From: Gordonia liuliyuniae
GTDB taxonomy: Bacteria; Actinomycetota; Actinomycetes; Mycobacteriales; Mycobacteriaceae
Assembly (NCBI RefSeq): GCF_021739025.1
Contig: NZ_JAKKOT010000002.1
Span: forward strand, 620,001 to 684,000
Reading direction: 5' to 3'
Length of the DNA: 64,000 bases
This document shows, in pieces, positions 50,177 through 59,468 of the stretch (positions are counted from its first letter, which is position 1; the number at the start of each line of letters is the position of its first letter). The position numbers were made by a program, and so were the translations under genes. A model generated the notes under the pieces. That model saw only the letters and a program-made list of their open reading frames with translations, was not told the DNA's origin and did no database searches.

Positions 50177-51373
50177 ATGACGATCACCGCGCGTGCGCAG
50201 CGACCGGGCGCCACCGTGCGTGCGCTCGGCGCGGTCACCGTCGGAACGTTGCTGGCGAACCTGCTCGCCTACCTCGTCCAGGTTCCGGCGAGCCGAGTCC
50301 TGGGGCCGGACGGGTTCGGCGAGTTCTCCGTTCTCAACGCGGCGATGCTCGTCCTGTCGGTGCCCGCGCTCGCGGTGCAGGCCGTGGTCGCCCGCGAGGT
50401 GGTGACCGGGACGTCGCGTCGACGGCTGTGGCGATTGATCGGCGTAGTCGGCGTCCTCGTCGCGGTCGGGTCGGCGGTCGGCGTCGGCGTGATGATGCAG
50501 ATCGCGCACACCTCGTGGGCGGCGACGGTCGCCGCGCTGGCCGGCGCCGCGCCGCTGGCCGTCATCGCGGGCGGGCAGGGGCTCTTGCAGGGGGCCGGCC
50601 GGTTCGGTCTGCTCGGCGGCGTCCTCGCCGGGGTCGGGGTCGCCAAATCGGTGCCGGTCGTCGCAGCGGTGTGGGCGGGTGCCGGCCCGACCGGTGCGCT
50701 CGCTGCGGGAACCGTCGGAACCGTCGTCGCCGCGCTCGCCGTCGCGGTGGTCGCAGGTCGGGTCGGCGGCGCCGCGGGCGGGCGGACGAGGTCGTCGGTG
50801 TCGATGGGTGACGTGCTGTCGGCGTCGAGCGTGCAGTTCGTGATGATCGTCGCAGTGTCGGTCGACCTGCTGCTGTCCCGGTCGGTCCTGTCAGCGGGCG
50901 ACGCGGGCGTGTACGCGTTGGGTGTGGTCGCGACGAAGGGCGCGTTCTGGCTGCCGCAGGCGATCGGCGTCGTCGTCTATCCGCGTCTGGCCGACCCGGT
51001 CCGGTCCGGCGCCGCGCTGCGCCGCGCGGCAGGCGTCTTGGCGGGCATCGGCTGCGCGGTCACCGCGCTCGCTGCCGTCTGCGGACCCCTGGTGCCGATC
51101 GCGATCTCCGACGACTATCGACCGGTCGCCGGTCTGATGTGGCTCTTCGCGGCGACCGGATCACTGCTCGCCGTGCTGCAACTGATGCTGTTGGCGGCGA
51201 TCGCCCGCAACCGCGCGCGCGGCGCCGCTCCAGCGTTCGCCGTCCTCGTCGTCGAAGTAGGCCTGATCTTCTCCGTCGCCGACTCCGTCGTCTCACTCGC
51301 GGTGATCGCCGCGGGCGCTGCCGTGTCGTCGGTGGTCGGCACGTGGGCCTGGGTGAGGATGGCTGACGATTAG
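50177..51373 (+). CDS. Polysaccharide flippase-like membrane protein (MATE/MVF superfamily)
   Basis: 398 residues from ATG 50177 with about twelve hydrophobic helices. The opening LANLLAYLVQVPASRVLGPDGFGEFSVLNA is the classical start of Wzx/O-antigen flippases. Residues ~215-250 carry SASSVQFVMIVAVSVDLLLSR, start of the second half. It should translocate a lipid-linked oligosaccharide or related lipid to the outer face. ACACT lies 6 nt before the ATG, a poor -10. The stop codon is inside a perfect hairpin shared with the convergent gene. Confidence 0.87.
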   Translation: MTITARAQRPGATVRALGAVTVGTLLANLLAYLVQVPASRVLGPDGFGEFSVLNAAMLVLSVPALAVQAVVAREVVTGTSRRRLWRLIGVVGVLVAVGSAVGVGVMMQIAHTSWAATVAALAGAAPLAVIAGGQGLLQGAGRFGLLGGVLAGVGVAKSVPVVAAVWAGAGPTGALAAGTVGTVVAALAVAVVAGRVGGAAGGRTRSSVSMGDVLSASSVQFVMIVAVSVDLLLSRSVLSAGDAGVYALGVVATKGAFWLPQAIGVVVYPRLADPVRSGAALRRAAGVLAGIGCAVTALAAVCGPLVPIAISDDYRPVAGLMWLFAATGSLLAVLQLMLLAAIARNRARGAAPAFAVLVVEVGLIFSVADSVVSLAVIAAGAAVSSVVGTWAWVRMADD

Positions 51374-51416
51374 CCGGTAGTTCACTGTCACCAGGCGACA
51401 GTGAACTACCGGCTAA
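51370..51416. terminator. 20-bp perfect hairpin covering both convergent stop codons
   Basis: Arms 51370-51389 and 51397-51416 are exactly complementary over 20 bp with a 7-nt loop. The flippase TAG (51371-51373) lies in the left arm and the DUF3068 TAG (minus strand, 51413-51415) in the right arm. By position it is a bidirectional terminator. Confidence 0.85.
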
Positions 51417-52492
51417 GGACGATTCCGCCGGTCGCGCAGCGTGACGGCGACGCCGAAGACCAGCGACGCGACGCCGAGCACACCGAACACGATCGGCAGG
51501 ATCAGCGTTGTGAGCGTGACCGGCCAGTCGCGTGACGATGCGGCGTCGGCGGCGTCCTGAAGGCTCTGCGGGTCGCTGTGCAGCGTCGTGTCGACATTGG
51601 TGAGCCGGAAATCGGCGAGCTCAGGCGACCGCGACGCGGTGTCCGAGGTGAAGCGATACTCCTCGACCAGTCGAACCCGCTCCTCGACGACTACGCCGGT
51701 CGTTTCGTCGACGAACAGGTCGCGCTGAGCCGAATGGTGAAGCGCAGCCGTCAACGGTTCGTCGGGCCGTACCCCGCGGAACGATCCGAACCACGATGCC
51801 GGGCGCGTGATGACGGCGCGCGTATCGAACCGCGACAGGTCCGCATCCTCGACTGACGCCGCGAGGTGGACGGTCTCGCGGCCTGCGACGGTCTGCGTCC
51901 CCTCCCGGATCAGCGGGACCGGCGTGCGGCTCACGATGTCGAAGTACGTCAGATCCGAGCCGGAGAACTCGAACGGCAGGACATAGGTGAAGCCCTTCCG
52001 GTCGGGGAGCGTCACGGCGCCCTTCGTGTCGTCGTACTGGACTTCCGACGGCTGCCCGGACGGCAGCGCGGTACGGCGGTCGATCGTCACTCGGTCGACC
52101 GTCGCGGACAGGGTCTCGGTGTCGCACACATCGTCGGCGTCGACCGCCTCGCCGTCCACCCGGTATTCACTGACGCCGAGCGAGGTGCCCGCCTGAAGTG
52201 TGACGACGTCCGAGTCGGCAGGACGCACCGCCACGATGCGCCGCCGCTGTTGCACCTGGGCGGCGAGCACCTGGGCACGTGGCTCGCCGATGGAACAGCG
52301 GTTCAACACGCGCGAGCCGTCCGAACCGTCGGCTACCCACGTCAGGTCGACGTCCAACGGGATCTTCTTCAACGACGCGCCGACCACCGGGCCCAGCGCG
52401 ATCGCACCTGCCAGCAACAGCGCGCCGAGGAACAACGCGGACGGCGCCAGCAGATCTCGCGTGCGCAGACGCGGCGACGGGGTCTCGATCAT
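51413..52492 (-). CDS. DUF3068 membrane protein (Rv0227c-like)
   Basis: 359 residues from ATG 52492. One N-terminal helix (~17-37), a ~280-residue extracytoplasmic domain, and one C-terminal helix (~328-350) before a basic tail: the DUF3068 layout. Segments such as GRETVHLAASVEDAD, SWFGSFRGVRPDEP and VVVEERVRLVEEYRF repeat a beta-strand pattern. The function is not established. Family members occur in mycolic-acid bacteria, here beside acyltransferase and AftD genes as in M. tuberculosis. Confidence 0.88.
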   Translation of the reverse strand: MIETPSPRLRTRDLLAPSALFLGALLLAGAIALGPVVGASLKKIPLDVDLTWVADGSDGSRVLNRCSIGEPRAQVLAAQVQQRRRIVAVRPADSDVVTLQAGTSLGVSEYRVDGEAVDADDVCDTETLSATVDRVTIDRRTALPSGQPSEVQYDDTKGAVTLPDRKGFTYVLPFEFSGSDLTYFDIVSRTPVPLIREGTQTVAGRETVHLAASVEDADLSRFDTRAVITRPASWFGSFRGVRPDEPLTAALHHSAQRDLFVDETTGVVVEERVRLVEEYRFTSDTASRSPELADFRLTNVDTTLHSDPQSLQDAADAASSRDWPVTLTTLILPIVFGVLGVASLVFGVAVTLRDRRNRP

Positions 52493-52500
52493 GTGTTTCT

Positions 52501-52506
52501 ACTGTA
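52501..52506 (-). promoter_or_regulatory. -10 hexamer TACAGT, DUF3068 gene
   Basis: On the minus strand TACAGT lies 8 nt before the ATG at 52492, with no ribosome-binding site. Confidence 0.5.
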
Positions 52507-52560
52507 GGGCACGCATCGCGACCGGGCCGCTACTGTGGACCCGACGATGAAGGACCACAC

Positions 52561-53751
52561 ATGAGTGCTGCGACCGCGCCCGCCAGGCGCTTCTACCCGC
52601 AGCTCGAAGGGATGCGGGCGGTCGCCGCCATCGGCGTCCTCACCACGCATGTCGCCTTCCAGACCCGTTCACTGCACTGGCCGGTGATCGGTCCCGTCCT
52701 CGGCAGACTCGATCTCGCCGTCGCACTGTTCTTCGCGTTGAGCGGATTCCTCCTGTGGCGGCCCTATGCGAGTGCTGCCCGCGGGCGGACCGAACCGCCG
52801 AACGTCCGCCGCTACCTCCGCCACCGGTTCGTACGCATCTGGCCCGCGTACGCGATCGTCGTGACCGCGGTCCTGCTGCTGTTGCCGCAGGCGCGCGACG
52901 CGTCGCCGACCGTGTGGATCGCCAACCTCACCCTCACCCAGGTGTTCGTCCCGCTCACCCTCGCGCCCGGCCTCACTCAGATGTGGAGTCTGTCCGTCGA
53001 AGTCGCGTTCTACCTTCTTCTCCCGATCATCGGATACGGCCTCGTCGCGTTGCGGGGACGGCGCGCACGCCTGCGCATCCCGCTGATCCTCGCGGTGAGC
53101 GTGCTCAGCCTGGGCTGGGCATGGCTGGCGAACCTCCTACCGCTCGCCGACGGCGTCGAAGGAAAGAACTGGGTCTTCGGGCACCTGCCGTGGTTCGCGG
53201 GCGGGCTGCTGCTCGCCGAGATCGTCGCCGCCGTCCGTGCGGGCGTCCTCGACGCGGCGTCCCCGATCATGCGGGCGTCGTCGAACCGGCCGCTGATGTT
53301 CGCGGTGTTCGTGATCGCCTACGGTCTCGCGTCCACCCCACTCGCAGGCCCCGTCGGACTCGCCCCCATGAACGACGCGCAGTACGCAGCCAAAATGGTG
53401 CTCGGCGGAATCGGCGCCTACGCGATCCTCGCACCACTCGTCCTCCGGGACGGACCGTTCCGGTTCCTCGACTCGCCGGTCATGGCTGCGCTCGGCCGCT
53501 GGTCGTACGGCATCTTCATCTGGCACGTCGCCGTCCTCACCGCCGTGTTCGGACTGTTCGGGATCGTCGCGTTCGACGGCCACTTCGTCGAGGTGTGGCT
53601 GTTGACCGTCGCCGTCACGGTGCCGGTCTCCGCCGCCAGCTACACGTTCGTGGAAGAGCCGTGCCGGCGGGCTCTCGCCCGCCGCGAGAGGCGTCGCTCG
53701 AACACGGCCGAGAACAGCGCGGCCGACACCGAGACCAGCGCCGCCAGCTGA
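52561..53751 (+). CDS. Acyltransferase-3 family membrane protein (Rv0228-like)
   Basis: 396 residues from ATG 52561 with AAGGA upstream. R-X10-H is intact (MRAVAAIGVLTTH), and LFFALSGFLLWRPYA, TQMWSLSVEVAFYLLLP and ALGRWSYGIFIWHVAV are family motifs. About ten helices. It is expected to O-acylate an extracytoplasmic glycan or lipid. The last ~35 residues (basic then TAENSAADTETSAAS) overlap the 3' end of aftD on the other strand by 112 bp. Second member of this family in the window after 9871-10974. Confidence 0.92.
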   Translation: MSAATAPARRFYPQLEGMRAVAAIGVLTTHVAFQTRSLHWPVIGPVLGRLDLAVALFFALSGFLLWRPYASAARGRTEPPNVRRYLRHRFVRIWPAYAIVVTAVLLLLPQARDASPTVWIANLTLTQVFVPLTLAPGLTQMWSLSVEVAFYLLLPIIGYGLVALRGRRARLRIPLILAVSVLSLGWAWLANLLPLADGVEGKNWVFGHLPWFAGGLLLAEIVAAVRAGVLDAASPIMRASSNRPLMFAVFVIAYGLASTPLAGPVGLAPMNDAQYAAKMVLGGIGAYAILAPLVLRDGPFRFLDSPVMAALGRWSYGIFIWHVAVLTAVFGLFGIVAFDGHFVEVWLLTVAVTVPVSAASYTFVEEPCRRALARRERRRSNTAENSAADTETSAAS

Positions 53752-56700
53752 GGCAGCACACCGTACCCGGCGTACGCGGTGCCCGAATGCCACGGGCCCG
53801 TCGCGAGCGCGACCGTCGCGAGCGACATCGCCGCGAAGACCAGCGTGACACGGGTCGTCGCCGACGCGTAGGCGACGACGACGCCGGTGACCGCTGCCGC
53901 GAGCAGGCCCCACACGCCGGTCAAGAGATATGCGGTGACGAGAGCTAGAGCCGCGAGAGGCAGGGAGGCGAGAGGCAGGAGCGCGAGCCGGGTGGCCGAC
54001 AGCAACGAGTTCTTGACGTCCGGTGTCGTCAGCCGGGTCTCGACTGAGTCTGAACGAAGTGGAGGGCTTGACTGGGATGCGGTGCCTGACTGGGATGCAG
54101 GGCTCGATCGGCGTGTGGGCCAGAACGCTGCGGCGAACAGCGCGGCGACGAGGATGAGCCCGACGAGAAGGACCCAGCGGTACGGCGTGTCCAAGTCGAA
54201 GGTGAGAGCGATCGTTCCCGCGGCGCCGGCGGGGACGATCCAGCCCTGCTGCCAGCCGTTGACGACGATCGGCTCGAGGTCGTGGCCGTCGAGTCGAGCA
54301 TGCCAGCCGGTGTTGGTGCTCTCCGGGACCGACAGGATGCGCGGTGCGTCGGCGGCGTCGACGATCGCCTCGCGCGAGGTCGCATCCCATGTGCGCGTCT
54401 GGGCGGGGACACTCGTCCCGACCGGGTCGGGCCCGGGCGTGTGGAGCTCCACCGAGTCGACGGTGAACGCGTCGCCGGGATTCACCGTCACCTCCTGCTC
54501 GCCTGCGGGAAGGCGCAGCGGCTCGCTCGGACACACCGTCGCGACCACCGGATCGCCGTCGCGCAGCGCCCGCGCCGTCGTCGACACCTGCAGCCGTTGG
54601 ATCCGTCCCGCCGCCGACAGTCCGAGGCCGAGCGGCCCCCGCGGATCGGTGTCGCAGCCGACCACGATCGGACGATCCACGTCGGTTGCGGCCGGGCCGG
54701 ACCGGGCCGTCGCGGGACCTGCGACGGTCGGCAAGACGTCGACCTCCGCGATGCCCGCAGGCGACTGCCGCGCGAAACCCAGATCGTTGACGTCGATCAG
54801 ATCGTTCGTCTCGTCGACGGTCACCACGATCCGGTCTGTCCGCGTAGGCGTCAACGGCACGGTGCCGTCGTCGCCGACCCGCACCGTCTGCCTCTTCTGG
54901 CCGCCGTGCTTCTCCTCGCCGCCGCTGAGGTCGACGGTCACGCGGGTCGGGCTCGCCGGATAGTCGTCGGGCAGCGTCAACTTGAGTCCGGACACCTCGC
55001 GCACCGACGGCAGGTGCAGGGTGAGCGACGGCTTCCGCGGCTTCTTCTTGCCAGTCGCCGCCGTCGTCTCGGGTGCGGTCCACACGGTGCGGGGGTCGCC
55101 GTCGACGGCGGCCGACGCGTTTCCACGTGGATCGGTCACGGCTGCCGCACCCTCCGCCGTGATGACGCCGGCCCGTGCGAGCAGATCGTTCAGTGCGCCG
55201 CCGGCTTTCGGCCGCAGCACGACGCTCGGTGTCACGTCGGTGTCCGACGGAACCGACACCGCACGTCCGAAGGCTCCGGGAGCCTCCGGGGCGATCCCGA
55301 GCGTCGGCGCACAGCGGACACGGTCGTCGTCGGTGACGCATTCGGCGCGGCTGCCGAGCTCGTTGGACAGCACCCATCCGTCGACGTGATCCGCCGCATC
55401 GAGTTCGGGGAGAACTACCCGGTGCCGGACCGAGTAGTCCAGCCCGCTGCCCGCATCCGACAGTGCGACCTCCGCGAGCGCGAACTGGTTGCCCGCCGTG
55501 CCGTCCGCAGTCCGGATCGCACGGACCTCGACACGCCGCGTCTGGCCTGCCGGAGCGACGATGCGCGTCGGCACCCCCGGTTCGACGTCGGTGACCACCG
55601 TGCTGCCCGCATCCGTCGTCACCAGCAGCGACGACACGTCAGAGCCCAACGCCTTCGCCGTCGTCACCGTCAACGCGAGGTCGCGGCGCGGCTGCGTGAA
55701 CTCGAGCGCCACCCAGCGCCCGACCGCCGACTCGAGGCCGCGGCTCACCCACGCCGTGTTCACGTCGCCGTCGAACGCCGCCTTCGTCGAGGCCGCCGGA
55801 ACTGTTCGACCGGGCTGCGTCGCGTCGGCCGCCGACCCCGACGAAGTCACCCGCACCTCACCGGGCTGGTTGTTGAGCAGCCATTGCCCGCGCACCAGCG
55901 GCGTGCCGGCCACGGGATAGTCGGCGACGGCGTTCTTCGTGAGCCTCGGGTCGCCCAGCGCCCGGATCCCCGACGAATGGTCGTCGACGCGGCCGAAATC
56001 GGTCTCCCGGTCGGCGGGCGCGTCGGTGACGATCGCCCCGGGGCCGTCGCCGACGCCCGCGCGCCGCGCATCGGCGGTCAGAAGGGCGGTCCCGAGTGCG
56101 GGACGTCCCGTGCGGGCGCGCGCCTCGCTGATCGCGGCCAGCGACTCGGGACCGCCGTTCACCCTCGGCGTCTCGTCGAGCGGGGTCAGTAGCGGGCCGG
56201 TGCCGCGCCCCGCCCCGACGCGGTACACGGTCACCGCGGGCATCGTGGGCCGCAGGCCGTCGTCGACCACCACTCCGTCGACGGTCGGCGGGGCGACCTC
56301 GGGGCCGAACTGTGCGACCTCGGTGAGCCCGGGGGAGCGGCGCAGCGCGTCCGCGACGACGATCGGCCGCGCCGACCGTGACGACGCCGGATCGAGGTCG
56401 GCGCGGAGGACGACGTAGCCGACGCCCTGAGCGGTGAGGGTGTCGGCGAGGGCCGCCGAGCCACGCCCGGACACGAGCGTGCGCTGCACCGAGTCCATCG
56501 CGCGGATCGCGCCGGGCGGCGTCAACGGAATCGCGTCTCGCACCGCCCACGGCGCGTCCGAGAGCGCTTGCAGCGGCTCGTCGCGCGTCAGACCCCAGAT
56601 CTGGTCCGCGAACGGGGCCCCCGGAACGACGAGCGCGCGGGAGTCGCTCGCATGCTCGTCGAGCCAGTCGGCCGTCTGATGCCAGTAGGCGGGAATCGCG

Positions 56701-58001
56701 TCGTAACTCGACGTCGGCGCCAGCCCGCCCGTCCACGCGAGCGACCCGGCACCGACCACGGCGGTCACCACGACCATCGCCGCAGCCGCCGGGCGAGCCC
56801 ACCCGTTGGCTTTCGACGGCACCGCCAGCAGCGACCGGAACGGCACGCGTGCCAGCAGGTGGGCGACTCCGAAGACCAACGGCAGCCGGATCAGTGGCTC
56901 GAACTTGTGCACGTTGCGCAGCGCGGCGCCGCTGCCGTCGAGGAATCCGCGGACCGTTTCGGCGATCGGCGACCCGAGCGCGCCCGGGTAGCCGAGGCAC
57001 ATGGCGGCGAGACCGATCACCAGGAGCGCGAGCCATCGGCGACGGTGCGGCATCGCACGCATCGCCAGACCCGCCAGCCCGGCGGCGGCGAGCACACCGG
57101 TCGCGAGGACAGCCGCCGACTCGGACACGAGCACCGCGCCAGCCGCGCGTTCGCCGGACACGAACGGCGTCCACGACCCCGTCCCCCGCAGCACTTCGGT
57201 GAGCGACGTCCACTCGGTGGTCACCTGCGCCGACTCGATGAAGTCCAGGAAGGGCGGCGATACCCGCGCCAGCATGAGCAGCGGAACCGTCCACCACAGG
57301 CAGGCGGCGGCGAGCGCGGGAACCCAGCCGCAAGTGAACCGTAGGCCCCGGCGACGGCGGTCCCGATCACGCGAGCACGTGGCGGCCGCCCACCACAGGA
57401 CGGCGACGCTCACCGCCGCGCCGGTGGCGACCGCGTTCACGGCCCCCATCAGCGCGACAGCGCACCCGGACCGCGCGGCCTCCCGCCATGCGGGCCTCGT
57501 CGGGGTGGCGTCGAGCGCTCGGATCACCGGCAGCAGGACCCACGGGGCCAACATCAATGGCAGCGTCTCCGACGAGATGGTGCCCAACGTTGTGACGACG
57601 CGCGGCGACGCGACGAACACGGCCGCCGCGATCAACCTCGATCCGAACGAGCCGATCCGCAGCGCTTCGGCGACGCGGACGACACCGACGAACCCCACGG
57701 TCAGCAGGATCGCCCACCAGAGGCGTTGGATGATCCACGGCGGGAGGTGGGCGAGGTCGCCGAGCGCGAAGAACGCGCCGTGCGGGAAGAGGTAGCCGTA
57801 CGCCTGGTTCTGGATCTGCCCCATCGGCATCGTCGGCGACCACAGGTGGGTCGCGTTCGCGAGAAAACCGATCGGGTCGACGGTCAGATCGAGTTTCGTG
57901 TCCGGGGACACCTTGCCGGGCGCCTGCCAGAACGAGACGAGCGTGAGGATCAACGCGGTCACGCCGAGACCGCGTCGCGATAGACGCCGGTCGGGGCTCA
58001 C
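53640..58001 (-). CDS. aftD: AftD, arabinofuranosyltransferase
   Basis: 1453 residues from GTG 58001, similar to the ~1400 of M. tuberculosis AftD (Rv0236c). The N-terminal GT-C membrane core begins with LILTLVSFWQAPGKVSPDTKLDL, carrying the catalytic-type Asp, then SPTMPMGQIQNQAYGYLFPHGAFF. The large periplasmic part (~500-1380) contains discoidin-like carbohydrate-binding modules (AFDGDVNTAWVSRGLE, AVDGDPRTVWTAPE). Terminal helices and a basic tail follow. It branches arabinan in arabinogalactan/lipoarabinomannan and is essential in mycobacteria. A Ser/Gln-rich repeat stretch lies near 54064-54110. The DUF2613 gene is 25 nt upstream. Confidence 0.95.
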   Translation of the reverse strand: MSPDRRLSRRGLGVTALILTLVSFWQAPGKVSPDTKLDLTVDPIGFLANATHLWSPTMPMGQIQNQAYGYLFPHGAFFALGDLAHLPPWIIQRLWWAILLTVGFVGVVRVAEALRIGSFGSRLIAAAVFVASPRVVTTLGTISSETLPLMLAPWVLLPVIRALDATPTRPAWREAARSGCAVALMGAVNAVATGAAVSVAVLWWAAATCSRDRDRRRRGLRFTCGWVPALAAACLWWTVPLLMLARVSPPFLDFIESAQVTTEWTSLTEVLRGTGSWTPFVSGERAAGAVLVSESAAVLATGVLAAAGLAGLAMRAMPHRRRWLALLVIGLAAMCLGYPGALGSPIAETVRGFLDGSGAALRNVHKFEPLIRLPLVFGVAHLLARVPFRSLLAVPSKANGWARPAAAAMVVVTAVVGAGSLAWTGGLAPTSSYDAIPAYWHQTADWLDEHASDSRALVVPGAPFADQIWGLTRDEPLQALSDAPWAVRDAIPLTPPGAIRAMDSVQRTLVSGRGSAALADTLTAQGVGYVVLRADLDPASSRSARPIVVADALRRSPGLTEVAQFGPEVAPPTVDGVVVDDGLRPTMPAVTVYRVGAGRGTGPLLTPLDETPRVNGGPESLAAISEARARTGRPALGTALLTADARRAGVGDGPGAIVTDAPADRETDFGRVDDHSSGIRALGDPRLTKNAVADYPVAGTPLVRGQWLLNNQPGEVRVTSSGSAADATQPGRTVPAASTKAAFDGDVNTAWVSRGLESAVGRWVALEFTQPRRDLALTVTTAKALGSDVSSLLVTTDAGSTVVTDVEPGVPTRIVAPAGQTRRVEVRAIRTADGTAGNQFALAEVALSDAGSGLDYSVRHRVVLPELDAADHVDGWVLSNELGSRAECVTDDDRVRCAPTLGIAPEAPGAFGRAVSVPSDTDVTPSVVLRPKAGGALNDLLARAGVITAEGAAAVTDPRGNASAAVDGDPRTVWTAPETTAATGKKKPRKPSLTLHLPSVREVSGLKLTLPDDYPASPTRVTVDLSGGEEKHGGQKRQTVRVGDDGTVPLTPTRTDRIVVTVDETNDLIDVNDLGFARQSPAGIAEVDVLPTVAGPATARSGPAATDVDRPIVVGCDTDPRGPLGLGLSAAGRIQRLQVSTTARALRDGDPVVATVCPSEPLRLPAGEQEVTVNPGDAFTVDSVELHTPGPDPVGTSVPAQTRTWDATSREAIVDAADAPRILSVPESTNTGWHARLDGHDLEPIVVNGWQQGWIVPAGAAGTIALTFDLDTPYRWVLLVGLILVAALFAAAFWPTRRSSPASQSGTASQSSPPLRSDSVETRLTTPDVKNSLLSATRLALLPLASLPLAALALVTAYLLTGVWGLLAAAVTGVVVAYASATTRVTLVFAAMSLATVALATGPWHSGTAYAGYGVLPQLAALVSVSAALFSAVFERRLSRRARARRHGSSTNV

Positions 58002-58026
58002 CGTGATGACAGGAGTGGTCGGGACG

Positions 58027-58230
58027 TCAGGAGTTGTCGGACCCGGAGCCGCCCCGCGAACCGTATTCGACGGAGCCCTGCACGAAACCGTCCTGGCCGT
58101 TGAAGCTGTTCACGTCGGTCGACGGCTTGGTCTCGGAGGCGAGGACGCCGCCCAGAAAGACGCCGCCGACGCCGACGACTACGCCGACGACCGCGGCGAT
58201 AATCCCGTAGATCAAGCGGTCGCGAACCAT
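58027..58230 (-). CDS. Small DUF2613 membrane protein (Rv0236A-like)
   Basis: 67 residues from ATG 58230. One helix (YGIIAAVVGVVVGVGGVFLGG) is followed by a short polar tail ending in Gly/Ser/Asp. It precedes aftD in the same direction with a 25-nt gap, exactly the Rv0236A-Rv0236c arrangement. Conserved association suggests a small partner of AftD, which is untested. A -10 element upstream marks it as the first gene of the aftD transcript. Confidence 0.88.
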   Translation of the reverse strand: MVRDRLIYGIIAAVVGVVVGVGGVFLGGVLASETKPSTDVNSFNGQDGFVQGSVEYGSRGGSGSDNS

Positions 58231-58237
58231 GAACCAC

Positions 58238-58243
58238 AAGGTA
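58238..58243 (-). promoter_or_regulatory. -10 hexamer TACCTT, DUF2613-aftD transcript
   Basis: On the minus strand TACCTT lies 7 nt before the ATG at 58230. Confidence 0.5.
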
Positions 58244-58283
58244 CCACCCGGGAACAGTCGGCCGGTCGTGCGAAACTGGTCAC

Positions 58284-59465
58284 ATGCGTGCACCCCGCCG
58301 TCTCACCGCCGTCGTCGCGGCCACAATGCTGCTGTCGGCGTCCGCCTGCAGCAGTTCCGACCCGGACGCCGCGCCGCCGACTTCGCCGACGTCGAGCAAG
58401 TCTGTGTCGTCGAATCCGTCGTCGACGGCGTCGAGTACGTCGGTGGCACAGACATGCGGAGCGTCCGACTTGAAGTCGATGTCGTTGCGGGACAAGCTTG
58501 CTCAACTTCTCGTTGTCGGTGTCACCGGAGCTGCCGACGCCAAGCAGGTCGTCTCCGACGAACACATCGGCGGGGTGTTCGTCGGCAGTTGGAGTGACCT
58601 CGGGATGCTCACCGACGGGTCGGTGAGAAAGCTCTCGAAGGCGCAGAAGTATCCGCTGATGGTGACCGTCGACCAGGAGGGCGGCCGGGTGAGTCGCCTC
58701 GCGAAGCTGGGCATCGACATGCCGTCGGCGCGCGTCCTGGCCGAGACCAAGACGCCCGCTCAGGTTCGTGCGCTCGCGAAGGACGCGGGCGAGAAGATGG
58801 CGAAGCTGGGCATCACCGTCGACTTCGCGCCGAGCGCCGACGTCAGCGACGAGGCCGACGACGAGGTGATCGGCGACCGCTCGTTCTCCGACGATCCGGC
58901 TGTCGTCACCGAATACGCGGGAGCATTCGCGAAAGGCCTGCAGGACGCCGGGATCATGCCCGTCTACAAGCACTTCCCCGGACACGGTCACGGGTCCGGC
59001 GACTCGCACACGGGCAACGTCAGGACACCGCCGTTCAGTCAGCTCATCGAGTCCGATCTCGTCCCCTATAAGACCCTGTTGACGGATCCGGGCGACGCCG
59101 GCGTGATGGTCGGGCACCTCATCGTCCCGGGACTGACCGGTCCGGAGACGCCCGCGAGCATCAGCCCGCGGGCGATCGGCATGCTCCGCAGTGGCAAGCG
59201 GTACGGCGGAGTCCCGTTCGATGGCGTGGTCTTCTCCGACGATCTGTCGGGGATGAAGGCGATCAGCGAGAAGTACCCGATCCAGGTCGCCGTCCGGAAG
59301 GCGATCAACGCGGGATCCGACATCGCATTGTGGCTGAGCACCGATGAGGTCGGCTCCGTCCTCGATGCGCTCGAGAAGGCCGTCGCCGACAAGAAGCTGT
59401 CGACTAAGCGCGTCGATCAGTCGGTCGTCCGGATTCTGCGAGCTAAGGGTGCGATTACCTGCTGA
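58284..59465 (+). CDS. lpqI: LpqI, lipoprotein beta-N-acetylglucosaminidase (GH3, NagZ-like)
   Basis: 393 residues. Lipobox LLSASAC gives lipidated Cys22; a Ser/Thr/Pro linker runs to ~57. The GH3 domain has TVDQEGGRVSRL, KHFPGHGHGSGDSHTG (the His/Asp general acid-base dyad) and nucleophile Asp319 in VVFSDDLSGMKA. LpqI releases GlcNAc from muropeptides in peptidoglycan recycling. The gene is divergent from the DUF2613-aftD transcript with 53 bp between starts, as Rv0237 is. GAAACT lies 6 nt before the ATG, a weak -10. Confidence 0.95.
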   Translation: MRAPRRLTAVVAATMLLSASACSSSDPDAAPPTSPTSSKSVSSNPSSTASSTSVAQTCGASDLKSMSLRDKLAQLLVVGVTGAADAKQVVSDEHIGGVFVGSWSDLGMLTDGSVRKLSKAQKYPLMVTVDQEGGRVSRLAKLGIDMPSARVLAETKTPAQVRALAKDAGEKMAKLGITVDFAPSADVSDEADDEVIGDRSFSDDPAVVTEYAGAFAKGLQDAGIMPVYKHFPGHGHGSGDSHTGNVRTPPFSQLIESDLVPYKTLLTDPGDAGVMVGHLIVPGLTGPETPASISPRAIGMLRSGKRYGGVPFDGVVFSDDLSGMKAISEKYPIQVAVRKAINAGSDIALWLSTDEVGSVLDALEKAVADKKLSTKRVDQSVVRILRAKGAITC

Positions 59466-59468
59466 CGC

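Noticed and set aside
48236..51373. A 1045-codon plus-strand frame running into the flippase gene
   Set aside because: The first ~640 codons are antisense to the Rv0226c-like and CitE-like genes. The flippase begins at ATG 50177.
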